Assembly (NCBI RefSeq): GCF_013409935.1
Contig: NZ_JACCCO010000003.1
Location: 496,001 to 560,000, forward strand
Source: Streptosporangium sandarakinum
Lineage (GTDB): Bacteria > Actinomycetota > Actinomycetes > Streptosporangiales > Streptosporangiaceae
Direction: 5' to 3'
DNA length: 64,000 nucleotides
Made by a program: the position numbers and the translations under genes. A model generated the notes under the pieces. That model did not search any database. It was not told the origin of the DNA and was given only the letters and a program-made list of their open reading frames with translations. Positions 36,744-43,468 of the stretch are shown piece after piece. How positions within the stretch are numbered: the first letter of the stretch is position 1; every line of letters starts with the position of its first letter.

Positions 36744-37849
36744 GTGACGCTCACCGCCCGGTCCACGGAGCGGCGGCGCAGCAGCCACAGGAAGAACGGC
36801 ACGCCGAACAGGGCGGTGACGATGCTGAGCGCCAGTTCCTGCGGCGCGTTGACGGTGCGCGCGGCGATGTCCACGAGCTGTAGGAACACGGCTCCGAGCA
36901 GAGCGGCGACGGGCAGCACGCGGCGGTGGTCGGCGCCCACGAGCAGCCGGGCGGCGTGCGGCACGATCAGGCCGACGAACGCGATCGCGCCGCTGGTGGC
37001 CACCAGCACGCCGACCAGCAGCGAGGTCAGCACGAACAGGGTCAGGCGGAAGCGGTGCACGTTCACGCCGAGCGAGACGGCCGTCTCCTCTCCGGCGGCG
37101 AGCGCGTTCAGTGGGCGGTGCTGCAGCAGCAGGTACGTCACCCCGGCGGCGAGGACGACGGCCGGCAGCGGCAGCATGTGCCAGCGGGCACCGCCGAGGC
37201 TGCCCATCAGCCAGAACAGCACCTGCTGGGCGGCCCGGCCGCTCTGCGCCAGTTGCAGGACGAAGCTGTAGGCGGCCTGGAACAGGTACGCCAGCGCCAC
37301 CCCGGCCAGCACGAGCCGGGACGGGGACAGGCGGCCGGACCGCTGCGCCAGCACGTACACCAGGGCGAGCGACAGCAGGGATCCGGCGAAGGCCGCGGCC
37401 GACAGTGAGAGCCCGCCCAGCGCCGAGGCGCCCAGGATCAGCACGAGCACCGCGCCGAACGAGGCGCCGGAGGAGATGCCGAGCAGGAACGGGTCGGCCA
37501 GCGGGTTGCGTACCAGGGCCTGCAGCGCCGCCCCGACCACCGCCAGCCCGGCCCCGACCAGGAGCGCCAGTAGCGCGCGTGGCAGCCGGAACTCCCACAC
37601 GATCTGCTCCTGCGCCGGGGTCCAGGTGCGCGGCGCCCCGTCGGTCAGGACGCCGGGGAGGAGACGGTCGGCGACGATGCCCCAGGCTTGGGGCAGAGCG
37701 ACGTGCACCGCGCCGATGCTCACCGCCAGCCAGGTCGAGGCGACGACGGCGACGGCGAGCGCGGCGATGAGCAGGAGGAACCCGCTCGCGCGGCGGTTCT
37801 TCGGCACGAGCCCGGTCTGTGCCGGGCTCTGCCGGGTTGCGCTGGTCAC
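36740..37849 (-). CDS. FecCD family ABC permease
   Basis: 369 residues from GTG 37849, overlapping the binding-protein stop. About ten membrane helices. FecCD landmarks: FRLPRALLALLVGAGLAVVG then AALQALVRNPLADPFLLGIS, SGASFGAVLVL, the coupling-helix region LNALAAGEETAVSLGVNVHR, and GAIAFVGLIVPHAARLLVGA with DHRRVLPVAALLGA. A single permease gene implies a homodimer. Substrates of the family are ferric siderophores, haem or cobalamin. Confidence 0.93.
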   Translation of the reverse strand: MTSATRQSPAQTGLVPKNRRASGFLLLIAALAVAVVASTWLAVSIGAVHVALPQAWGIVADRLLPGVLTDGAPRTWTPAQEQIVWEFRLPRALLALLVGAGLAVVGAALQALVRNPLADPFLLGISSGASFGAVLVLILGASALGGLSLSAAAFAGSLLSLALVYVLAQRSGRLSPSRLVLAGVALAYLFQAAYSFVLQLAQSGRAAQQVLFWLMGSLGGARWHMLPLPAVVLAAGVTYLLLQHRPLNALAAGEETAVSLGVNVHRFRLTLFVLTSLLVGVLVATSGAIAFVGLIVPHAARLLVGADHRRVLPVAALLGAVFLQLVDIAARTVNAPQELALSIVTALFGVPFFLWLLRRRSVDRAVSVT

Positions 37850-38865
37850 CGGGTGAACGCGTCGGGGTGCAGGAAGCGGGCGATGTCGGCGATGGCCAGG
37901 ATGTTGCGGTAGCCGGGGTGCTGGGCCGCCACCGGAAGCGCGAGGTAGCGCTGGTCCTTGGCGGCCGGGCTGTTCCTGGCGATGGCGAAGACCTCGGCGG
38001 CCTTGGCCGGCGAGCTCGGCATGTCCTCGCCGCGCAGGGTGGCGTAGTCGCTGATCAGGACGGCCTCGGGTTGGGCCGCGCTGACTTTCTCGGCGCTGAC
38101 CTCGGTGTAGTCGCCTTTGACGTCGGCCAGCACGTTCGTCCCGCCGGCGGCGGTGATCATCTGGTTGGTGATGCCCGCGCCGCCGTAGGCGTTGACCGGG
38201 CCCCTGCCGCCGTCGGCGGCCAGCACCTTGACCGGGGTGCGGCCGGCGACGCGCTTCGTGACGTCGGCGAGCCTGCCCCGAAGTTCGCTGATCAGCGCGT
38301 CGGCACGGTCGGGGACACCGAAGATCGAGCCGAGATTGCGCAGGTCGGCGTAGGTGTCGTCGATGGTGAACTCGAGCACCTCCTCGGGGCTGCACCAGCC
38401 GCCCAGGATGTACACCGGGGAGCCGGCCGCGTCCAGCTCCTCTACGGTGGCGTAACCGCCGGCGGCGTCGAAGCCGGCCATCGCGTTGTCCAGGACGAAG
38501 TCCGCGCCCTGGGCGAGCATGACCTCCTTCTGCGGCAGCATGATCGTGTCGGAGATCTCCGGGATCTTGACGTACTGCTCCTTCTGCCCCGGCAGGAACG
38601 GGCTCTCGGAGAAGTTCGTGCGCCCGGCGATCCGGTCGCCCAGGCCGAGGGCGAGCAGGGTCTCCAGGGCGGGGTGGTAGCCGGTCACCACCTTGGCGGG
38701 TGGCTTGTCGAACGTGAGCTTGCGTCCGCAGTTCTCCACCGTGACCGGGAAACCGGCCTGCGGCGCCGCCGCCTGCCCGGCCTCCCGGCCGGTCTCCCGA
38801 GTGGCGGGAGCCGATGAGCAGGCGGTCAGTGTCAGAGCCGCCACCAGGACGAGCAGCCTTCTCAT
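37846..38865 (-). CDS. FecB-type substrate-binding lipoprotein
   Basis: 339 residues. Signal peptide with lipobox MRRLLVLVAALTLTACSS, so the protein is membrane-anchored outside the cell. Class III binding-protein fold: FPVTVENCGRKLTFDKPPAK and VVTGYHPALETLLALGLGDR at the start, ADFVLDNAMAGFD, ELDAAGSPVYILGGWCSPEE, ITNQMITAAGGTNVLAD and VSAAQPEAVLISDY. These are typical of iron-siderophore binding proteins, but the metal and chelator cannot be read. First gene of the operon, preceded by a 23-codon frame and by a Nur/Fur-like inverted repeat. Confidence 0.9.
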   Translation of the reverse strand: MRRLLVLVAALTLTACSSAPATRETGREAGQAAAPQAGFPVTVENCGRKLTFDKPPAKVVTGYHPALETLLALGLGDRIAGRTNFSESPFLPGQKEQYVKIPEISDTIMLPQKEVMLAQGADFVLDNAMAGFDAAGGYATVEELDAAGSPVYILGGWCSPEEVLEFTIDDTYADLRNLGSIFGVPDRADALISELRGRLADVTKRVAGRTPVKVLAADGGRGPVNAYGGAGITNQMITAAGGTNVLADVKGDYTEVSAEKVSAAQPEAVLISDYATLRGEDMPSSPAKAAEVFAIARNSPAAKDQRYLALPVAAQHPGYRNILAIADIARFLHPDAFTR

Positions 38866-38933
38866 GATCGGGATACCGCCTTCAGCGGCGCGTCGTCGCC
38901 AACGGTCGGGGTGATGCGGGGCGGGCGGCTCAT
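38862..38933 (-). CDS. 23-codon leader frame coupled to the binding-protein gene
   Basis: ATG at 38933 reads MSRPPRITPTVGDDAPLKAV then SRS and stops at 38862-38864, overlapping the ATG of the lipoprotein gene (ATGA). GGAG (plus-strand CTCC at 38943-38946) is nine bases upstream. The lipoprotein ATG has no good SD of its own, so ribosomes may arrive from this frame. Confidence 0.4.
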   Translation of the reverse strand: MSRPPRITPTVGDDAPLKAVSRS

Positions 38934-39008
38934 GTGGTGAGTCTCCGGAGGTTCAAGGTCGAACGATCAACATGCGTGAAAGCACCACATTCTGCACATA
39001 AGTTGCAA

Positions 39009-39025
39009 TTGCCAGCAAGTGGCAA
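39009..39025. promoter_or_regulatory. Nur/Fur-like inverted repeat in the operon promoter
   Basis: TTGCCA, five bases, TGGCAA: a perfect 6-5-6 repeat, with an overlapping TTGCAA-N5-AGCAAG from 39003. The layout equals the tTGCaa-N5-ttGCAa site described for the nickel regulator Nur of Streptomyces. On the minus strand TTGCCA could also be a -35 box with TTATGT 18 bases on, so a bound repressor would block it. The classical actinobacterial iron box (TTAGGTTAGGCTAACCTAA) was not found. Confidence 0.4.
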
Positions 39026-39081
39026 TAGGGAGGCGATGGCTGGAGGCGAGCCTCGGCCCACTCGGCGCGGGCGGGACACTC

Positions 39082-39297
39082 CTTGGGATCCTCGATGCCG
39101 GCTCGCAGATCCTGGCCGGCTCGCGGCGCCGGGACGGCCTCCAGCACGGCGGTGAACCGGGTGCGGTCGTTGGTGTCTCCGCCGCCGGGCACAAAGGCCA
39201 TCGGCGGGCCGCGCCCGTCGATGGCAAGGTGGATCTCAGTGGTCGGTCCGCGCGCGGCGCGGGGATCGAAGGCCCGTGCGCGAGCCGCGCTCAGCGT
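39082..39297 (-). pseudogene. Central fragment of an IS5-type transposase
   Basis: The minus-strand frame from 39297 reads FDPRAARGPTTEIHLAIDGR then GPPMAFVPGGGDTNDRTRFT and AVLEAVPAPR before similarity fades. This equals the segment GGPTTKIHLA-DGRG-P-AFVLTPGQ-GD--F--VL---RVPR found around the first catalytic Asp of IS5-group transposases. The N-terminus is cut by a stop at 39298-39300 and the rest is missing. The missing C-terminus is at 32436-32519, beyond the uptake operon. Confidence 0.65.
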
Positions 39298-39315
39298 TCA
39301 ATGATCACGGAACAT

Positions 39316-39349
39316 AACCCGGGCGGCGCCGTACGGCGCCGCCCGGGTT
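39316..39349 (-). terminator. 34-bp perfect palindrome, terminator of the ferritin-like gene
   Basis: AACCCGGGCGGCGCC, GTAC, GGCGCCGCCCGGGTT. It lies 77 bases beyond the stop of the minus-strand ferritin-like gene. A second, shorter hairpin of similar composition follows at about 39351-39376. Confidence 0.75.
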
Positions 39350-39425
39350 CCGCCCGCCGTACGGCGCCGCCGGGCGGGGAGGACGCCGGCCGGGCAGGAG
39401 GGCGCCGGCCGGCGGGGAGTGGCGG

Positions 39426-40538
39426 TCAGGAGCCGCCGAGGGCCACCGTCTCGGCCACCTCGTCGCGGCGCTCGGTCTCCTCGGCGGCGAACCGTTCGGC
39501 GTCGAGCCGCTCGGCGATGTCCTCGTCCTGCCTCATGAGCGCGTCCAGGTTCTGGCCCGCCATGTCCAGCACCCCCATGTCGGCGTAGGCCTGCTGCAGG
39601 CGCGGGCTCCACAGGCCGATGTCCTTGACGCAGGGGACGATGCGGCTGAACAGCAGGGAGCGGAACAGCCTCATGTACTCCGACTGGTCGACGGCCTCCA
39701 TGGCCTGGGCGACCTCGGCCTTGTTCAGGCCGATGGTCTCCCACGTCTCCCGGCCGCGCAGCCGGTCGCGCATGAGGTAGCAGCCCTCGATGACGAAGTC
39801 CTCGCGCTCGCGCAGCTCGGTCTCGCTGAGCTGGCGGTAGTAGTCGCGCAGCGCCATCCGGCCGAAGGCCACGTGCCGGGCCTCATCCTGCATCACGTAG
39901 GCGAGGATCTGCTTGGGCAGCGGCTTGGTGGTGATGTCGCGCATCACCCCGAAGGCCGCCAGCGCCAGGCCCTCGATGAGCACCTGCATGCCGAGGTAGG
40001 GCATGTCCCAGCGCGAGTCGCTCAGCGTGCTGTCCAGCAGCGCCTTCAGGTGGGGGTTGATGGGGTAGGCGTGCCCGACCTTCTCCTGCAGGAAGCGGGC
40101 GTAGGTCTCGGCGTGCCGGGCCTCGTCCATGGTCTGGGTGGCGGCGTAGAACTTGGAGTCGAGGTCGGGGACCGACTCCACGATCCGCGCCGAGCAGATC
40201 ATCGCGCCCTGCTCGCCGTGCAGGAACTGGGAGAACTGCCAGGAGGCGTTGTGCAGGCGGACGTCCTTGCGCTGCTTCTCGTCCATCCTGTCCCACAGCG
40301 GCGTGCCGTAGATGGCGATGGTGTTGTCGGGGACGCCGAGCACGTCGTACGGATCGACCTCAAGGTCCCAGTCGATGCGCTTGACGGAGTCCCACTGCTT
40401 GTCCTTGCCCTTCTGGTAGAGGGCGAGCATGCGGTCCCGGCCCTCGTCGTACTCCCACGTGAAGCGGGCGGCTCCGGCCGCCTCGACGTCCCACGTGGAA
40501 AGCTCGGCGGGGATCGCGTACAGGTCGTGCGTCGACAT
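39426..40538 (-). CDS. Ferritin-like (diiron) protein
   Basis: 370 residues from ATG 40538, with GGAGG upstream. The central part shows the four-helix metal ligands of ferritin-like/ribonucleotide reductase R2-type proteins: FLHGEQGAMICSARIVESVP (Glu), TMDEARHAETYARFLQEKVG (Glu-x-x-His), VLIEGLALAAFGVMRD (Glu) and VMQDEARHVAFGRMALRDYY (Glu-x-x-His). Such proteins act as oxygenases or store metal. The closest usual annotation is ferritin-like domain protein of unknown substrate. A TetR regulator is divergent, 123 bases away, which suggests induction by a small molecule. Confidence 0.8.
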   Translation of the reverse strand: MSTHDLYAIPAELSTWDVEAAGAARFTWEYDEGRDRMLALYQKGKDKQWDSVKRIDWDLEVDPYDVLGVPDNTIAIYGTPLWDRMDEKQRKDVRLHNASWQFSQFLHGEQGAMICSARIVESVPDLDSKFYAATQTMDEARHAETYARFLQEKVGHAYPINPHLKALLDSTLSDSRWDMPYLGMQVLIEGLALAAFGVMRDITTKPLPKQILAYVMQDEARHVAFGRMALRDYYRQLSETELREREDFVIEGCYLMRDRLRGRETWETIGLNKAEVAQAMEAVDQSEYMRLFRSLLFSRIVPCVKDIGLWSPRLQQAYADMGVLDMAGQNLDALMRQDEDIAERLDAERFAAEETERRDEVAETVALGGS

Positions 40539-40552
40539 CTGGCCTCCAGGGA

Positions 40553-40568
40553 CGTACACCGTACGTAC
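40553..40568. promoter_or_regulatory. CGTAC repeat cluster between ferritin-like and tetR genes
   Basis: CGTAC-ACC-GTACG (40553-40565) is a perfect short inverted repeat overlapping the palindrome GTACGTAC (40561-40568). On the minus strand GTGTACGT appears twice, 11 bases apart. It is a likely site for the divergent TetR regulator. Confidence 0.45.
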
Positions 40569-40661
40569 ACTGCGAGACTGGCACCCGTGCCGCGCGCGCG
40601 TCAAGAGACGGACGCGCGTGCCAGGAGACGGACGCGCGCCAGGAGAGGAGACAATGACGCC

Positions 40662-41306
40662 ATGCCCGCCGAGCCGCTGTCCCGCCCGCGCATCGTCGCC
40701 GCCGCCATCGACCTGATCGAGCGCGAGGGCGCCGACGCCGTGTCCATGCGCAGGATCGCCGCGGACCTGGGCGTGGGCGTCATGTCGCTCTACAACCACG
40801 TGCCCAGCAAGTCGGCCCTGCTGGACGGCGTGGCCGAGGCCGTGCTCTCGCAGATCGAGTTCACCGACGACCCCGACGCCGAGTGGACCGACCGGGTGCG
40901 GATGCAGGCGCGGGCGTTCCGGCAGATCGCCCACCACTACCCGCGCTGCACCATGGTGGTGGTCAGCCGCCAGCTGAGCTCGACCGCCGGGCTGCTGCCG
41001 GTGGAGCGGGCTCTGTCCACGCTGCGCGACGCCGGATTCGGCGGGCGGGAGGCCGTGCGCGTCCTGCGGGTGTTCATCGCCTACATCGTGGGCTCGCTGC
41101 TGCGCGAGGTCGGCGTGACCCCGACGTTCGCCCCGGTCCACCGCCCCGACATCGCGGTGGCCGACGCCGATCCGCTGCTGTTCCCACAGGTCAGCGGGTT
41201 GGCCGGGCCACTGGCCGACTGCGACCACGAGGCGGAGTTCGAGTTCGGCCTGGAGATGCTCATCCAGGCCATCGCCGTGCAGCTGAAGCCGTACGGCACG
41301 GGGTGA
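40662..41306 (+). CDS. TetR family regulator (TetR_C-type ligand domain)
   Basis: 214 residues from ATG 40662; purine-rich AGGAGAGGAGA lies 11-20 bases upstream. DNA-binding part: PRIVAAAIDLIEREGADAVS, MRRIAADLGVGVMSLYNHVP, SKSALLDGVAEAVL. The C-terminal domain (ARAFRQIAHHYPRCTMVVVS and later VLRVFIAYIVGSLLREVGV) resembles the tetracycline-repressor ligand domain. Its divergent partner is the ferritin-like gene, probably its target. Confidence 0.88.
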   Translation: MPAEPLSRPRIVAAAIDLIEREGADAVSMRRIAADLGVGVMSLYNHVPSKSALLDGVAEAVLSQIEFTDDPDAEWTDRVRMQARAFRQIAHHYPRCTMVVVSRQLSSTAGLLPVERALSTLRDAGFGGREAVRVLRVFIAYIVGSLLREVGVTPTFAPVHRPDIAVADADPLLFPQVSGLAGPLADCDHEAEFEFGLEMLIQAIAVQLKPYGTG

Positions 41307-41352
41307 CGCCCGGGGCCTCGTGAGCCCCGGGCGCCGGTGGTCCGGCTCAGGT

Positions 41353-41451
41353 GTCCGTACGGTCCCGCCGGTCCGGGTGGTTCCGGCGGTCCGTACGGTC
41401 CCGGTGGTCCGGACGGCTCCGGCGGTTCGGGTGGGTCCGCCGGGCCGGACG
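41353..41451 (+). repeat. Eleven copies of a 9-bp minisatellite (GTCCGGNNG)
   Basis: Units in exact 9-base phase from 41353: GTCCGTACG, GTCCCGCCG, GTCCGGGTG, GTTCCGGCG, then GTCCGTACG again and so on. Four units form a 36-bp higher-order repeat seen nearly twice. It lies in the gap between the tetR stop and the convergent transglycosylase stop. One minus frame reads Gly-Pro-rich, but nothing supports a gene. Confidence 0.9.
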
Positions 41452-41522
41452 GTCCTTTCCGCGGTCCTCCGGTCCGTCGCCGGCGGGAGTGCTCCCTTCC
41501 CCTGGGCACTCCGCGCCGTGCG

Positions 41523-42017
41523 TCAGTACCAGTTGCTCGCCTGGAAGTGACCCCACGCGCCGCACGGCGTCCCGTAACGGCTCTTGATGTAGTGCAGCCC
41601 CCAGTGGATCTGGGTGGCGGGGTTCGACCGCCAGTCCCCGCCGCTGCCGCTCATCTTCGAGCCCGGCAGGGCCTGGGGAATGCCGTAGGCGCCCGAGGAG
41701 GGGTTGTGGGCCTGGTGGTTCCAGCCGCTCTCCCGGGTCCACAGGCTGTCGAGACATCGGAACTGGTCGTAGGACCACGCGCGCCGGGCCAGCAGGCGGA
41801 AGGCGATGGCCCTGTTCCTGCTGCTGGCGGTCCTCGCGGCGACCCTGACGGGCCTGGCCCGGGTGAACCAGGTGCCGCGGTGCATCATCGCCCCGGCCTG
41901 CTTCCGCAGGACGGGTTCCGCGAGCTCCTCGGCCCACCCGATAGCCGCCGGGCCCACCATGGTGGAGGTGGCGAGCATGGTCACAACTGCGTTACGCAGA
42001 ACGCGATAACTGTCCAC
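41523..42017 (-). CDS. Secreted lytic transglycosylase-like protein (copy 1)
   Basis: 164 residues from GTG 42017 (VDSYRVLRNAVVTMLATSTM), with AAGGA five bases upstream; the frame stays open further up but only with low-complexity sequence. A signal peptide (to about residue 25, AIGWAEE) precedes a single SLT/goose-lysozyme-like domain: LDSLWTRESGWNHQAHNPSS with the catalytic Glu, GAYGIPQALPGSKM, then QIHWGLHYIKSRYGTPCGAW and a C-terminal aromatic NWY. It would cleave peptidoglycan outside the cell. About 72 percent identical, by eye, to the next gene over the shared 76 residues. Confidence 0.85.
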   Translation of the reverse strand: MDSYRVLRNAVVTMLATSTMVGPAAIGWAEELAEPVLRKQAGAMMHRGTWFTRARPVRVAARTASSRNRAIAFRLLARRAWSYDQFRCLDSLWTRESGWNHQAHNPSSGAYGIPQALPGSKMSGSGGDWRSNPATQIHWGLHYIKSRYGTPCGAWGHFQASNWY

Positions 42018-42339
42018 ATCAGTCCTTCTTCGCCGGCCGCGTGCGGGAGGCGGCGGGGGAGACGGTGCTCCCCCGCCGCTCGACGTTCCGGCACCCGTGG
42101 CTCGGATGCGGAGGCCCGCGCGGTCTCGCCGGCCCGATTCCGGCATGAGGCCCGCGGCGATCTCTCTACGGCGCTTTCTAGTACGCGCGGAGAGCGCCGG
42201 TCGCCGACTGCGGCGCGCGGAGGAAGGATGTTTGCGGGTTCTTGTCGGTACCCGGGCGGTTCGGCGACGGCTTTCTTGCCGGCCGCCGTTCCGCTATGCG
42301 GGGGGAAGGGATGAAGATCAGCCCGGGATGGGGTTTGGA
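42018..42339 (-). other. Leader/intergenic region between the two transglycosylases, with a hairpin
   Basis: These 322 bases hold no gene. At 42050-42079 there is a perfect 12-bp hairpin (GCGGCGGGGGAG, six-base loop, CTCCCCCGCCGC) 33 bases before the GTG of copy 1 and next to its ribosome site, so it could modulate translation or end transcription from copy 2. I looked for the c-di-AMP (ydaO) riboswitch common before such genes in actinomycetes and could not match its conserved words. Confidence 0.5.
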
Positions 42340-42753
42340 TCAATACCAACCGTGGGAGCGGAAGTGCGTCCATGCTCCGCACGGCGTGCCATAGCGCTGC
42401 TTGATGTACGAAAGACCCCATTTGATCTGGGTCCTGGGGTTGGTTCGCCAGTCGCGCCCGGAGCTGGCCATCTTCCCTCCGGGCAGGGCCTGGGGGATTC
42501 CGTAGGCGCCGGAGTAGCGGTTGCTGGCCCGGTGGTTCCAGCCGCTCTCCCTCGCCCAGAGCAGGCTCAGGCAGCCGAACTGCGCCCTGCTCCATCCCCG
42601 CGCCGCGACCATGGACGCGCCGATGGCCTTGTTGGCCTGCGCCGAGGTGTGGGTGGCCGAGGCGAGGGCGGGGGAGGACTGGGTGGCGACCCCGGCGCTG
42701 AGGGCCAGCGCCGAGGAGGCCAGCAGGACACCGGTACGGCGGAGCGTCGGCAT
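42340..42753 (-). CDS. Secreted lytic transglycosylase-like protein (copy 2)
   Basis: 137 residues from ATG 42753 (MPTLRRTGVLLASSALALSA), where AAAGGG sits eight bases upstream; ATG 42759 is also possible. Signal peptide ending near ALASA. Catalytic domain: CLSLLWARESGWNHRASNRY with Glu, SGAYGIPQALPGGKMASSG, TQIKWGLSYIKQRYGTPCGA and C-terminal GWY. Same domain as copy 1, with a shorter linker. Divergent from the peroxidase gene; an inverted repeat TGTCACATT/AATGTGACA lies between them. Confidence 0.87.
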   Translation of the reverse strand: MPTLRRTGVLLASSALALSAGVATQSSPALASATHTSAQANKAIGASMVAARGWSRAQFGCLSLLWARESGWNHRASNRYSGAYGIPQALPGGKMASSGRDWRTNPRTQIKWGLSYIKQRYGTPCGAWTHFRSHGWY

Positions 42754-42918
42754 AGGCATATCCCTTTCGTCTGGTTCGTCTGGCTGGGGACGTCGACACG
42801 ATGCCGCAGCGCCCCCGGGGCCGGCCAAGCCGACAGGGAAAGTCAAGATCCATGTCAAAGATCCGTTAGAGTTCGATCAAGATATCGGCGAGGGGCTGAG
42901 CGCATCGCCTATGAGCTG

Positions 42919-42962
42919 TGTCACATTTCCCAAAGCGGGCGTCATAACTCTTGAATGTGACA
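42919..42962. promoter_or_regulatory. TGTCACATT / AATGTGACA inverted repeat between divergent genes
   Basis: Perfect 9-bp arms at 42919-42927 and 42954-42962 with 26 bases between. The arms are 35 bp apart centre to centre. This might be two half-sites for a regulator binding on both sides, or a long hairpin at the 5' end of the peroxidase transcript. The GTCACA core recalls Crp- and MtrA-type sites, but neither consensus is complete. Confidence 0.45.
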
Positions 42963-42982
42963 GCAGGAATAAGCTGCAGATC

Positions 42983-43468
42983 ATGAGAATTCGTGATATT
43001 TCCGTTCGCACGCTCGATGACGCCCCCACCACGCTCGGTGAGCTGGCCGGTGACGGGCCCGTGCTCGTCGTGAACGTGGCCTCCCGGTGCGGGCTCACCC
43101 CCCAGTACGCCGGCCTCGTCGAGCTCCAGCGCGCCTACCGCGAGCGGGGCCTGACCGTCGTCGGGGTGCCGTGCAACCAGTTCATGGGCCAGGAGCCCGG
43201 CGGACCGGAGGAGATCCGGGAGTTCTGCTCGGCCACCTACGGCGTGGACTTCCCGCTGCTGGCCAAGACCGACGTCAACGGCGAGGACCGGCACCCGCTC
43301 TACGCCGCGCTGACCACGGCCGTCGACGCCGACGGCGAGGCCGGGGACGTGCAGTGGAACTTCGAGAAGTTCCTGGTCTCCAGGGAGGGGGAGGTGCTGG
43401 CGAGGTTCCGGCCCCGCGTCGAGCCCGGCGACCCCGCCGTCATCGCGGCGATCGAGAAGTCCCTCTAG
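42983..43468 (+). CDS. Glutathione-peroxidase-like thiol peroxidase
   Basis: 161 residues. Peroxidatic Cys in VVNVASRCGLTPQYAGLVEL (Cys instead of selenocysteine), conserved VPCNQFMGQEPG with the active-site Gln, FCSATYGVDFPLLAKTDVNG, and the Trp-Asn in VQWNFEKFLVSREGEVLARF. Actinobacterial members use thioredoxin rather than glutathione, so a thioredoxin-dependent peroxidase is the better reading. The 3' end overlaps the convergent LacI gene by 29 bases. Confidence 0.92.
   Translation: MRIRDISVRTLDDAPTTLGELAGDGPVLVVNVASRCGLTPQYAGLVELQRAYRERGLTVVGVPCNQFMGQEPGGPEEIREFCSATYGVDFPLLAKTDVNGEDRHPLYAALTTAVDADGEAGDVQWNFEKFLVSREGEVLARFRPRVEPGDPAVIAAIEKSL

Noticed and set aside
38866-39030. IdeR/DmdR1 iron box before the metal-uptake operon
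   Set aside because: No match to TTAGGTTAGGCTAACCTAA with acceptable arms on either strand; the visible repeat is of the TTGCCA-N5-TGGCAA kind.
41081-41509. Collagen-like Gly-Pro-Tyr-Gly frame over the 9-bp minisatellite
   Set aside because: The Gly-Pro-x reading follows automatically from the 9-bp unit, it overlaps the tetR gene antisense, and it has no signal peptide or ribosome site.
42018-42339. c-di-AMP (ydaO) riboswitch before the transglycosylase
   Set aside because: Expected from gene type, but the conserved GGGTGAAT and CCGAATCCGTCAGC-like blocks were not found; only a simple hairpin is present.
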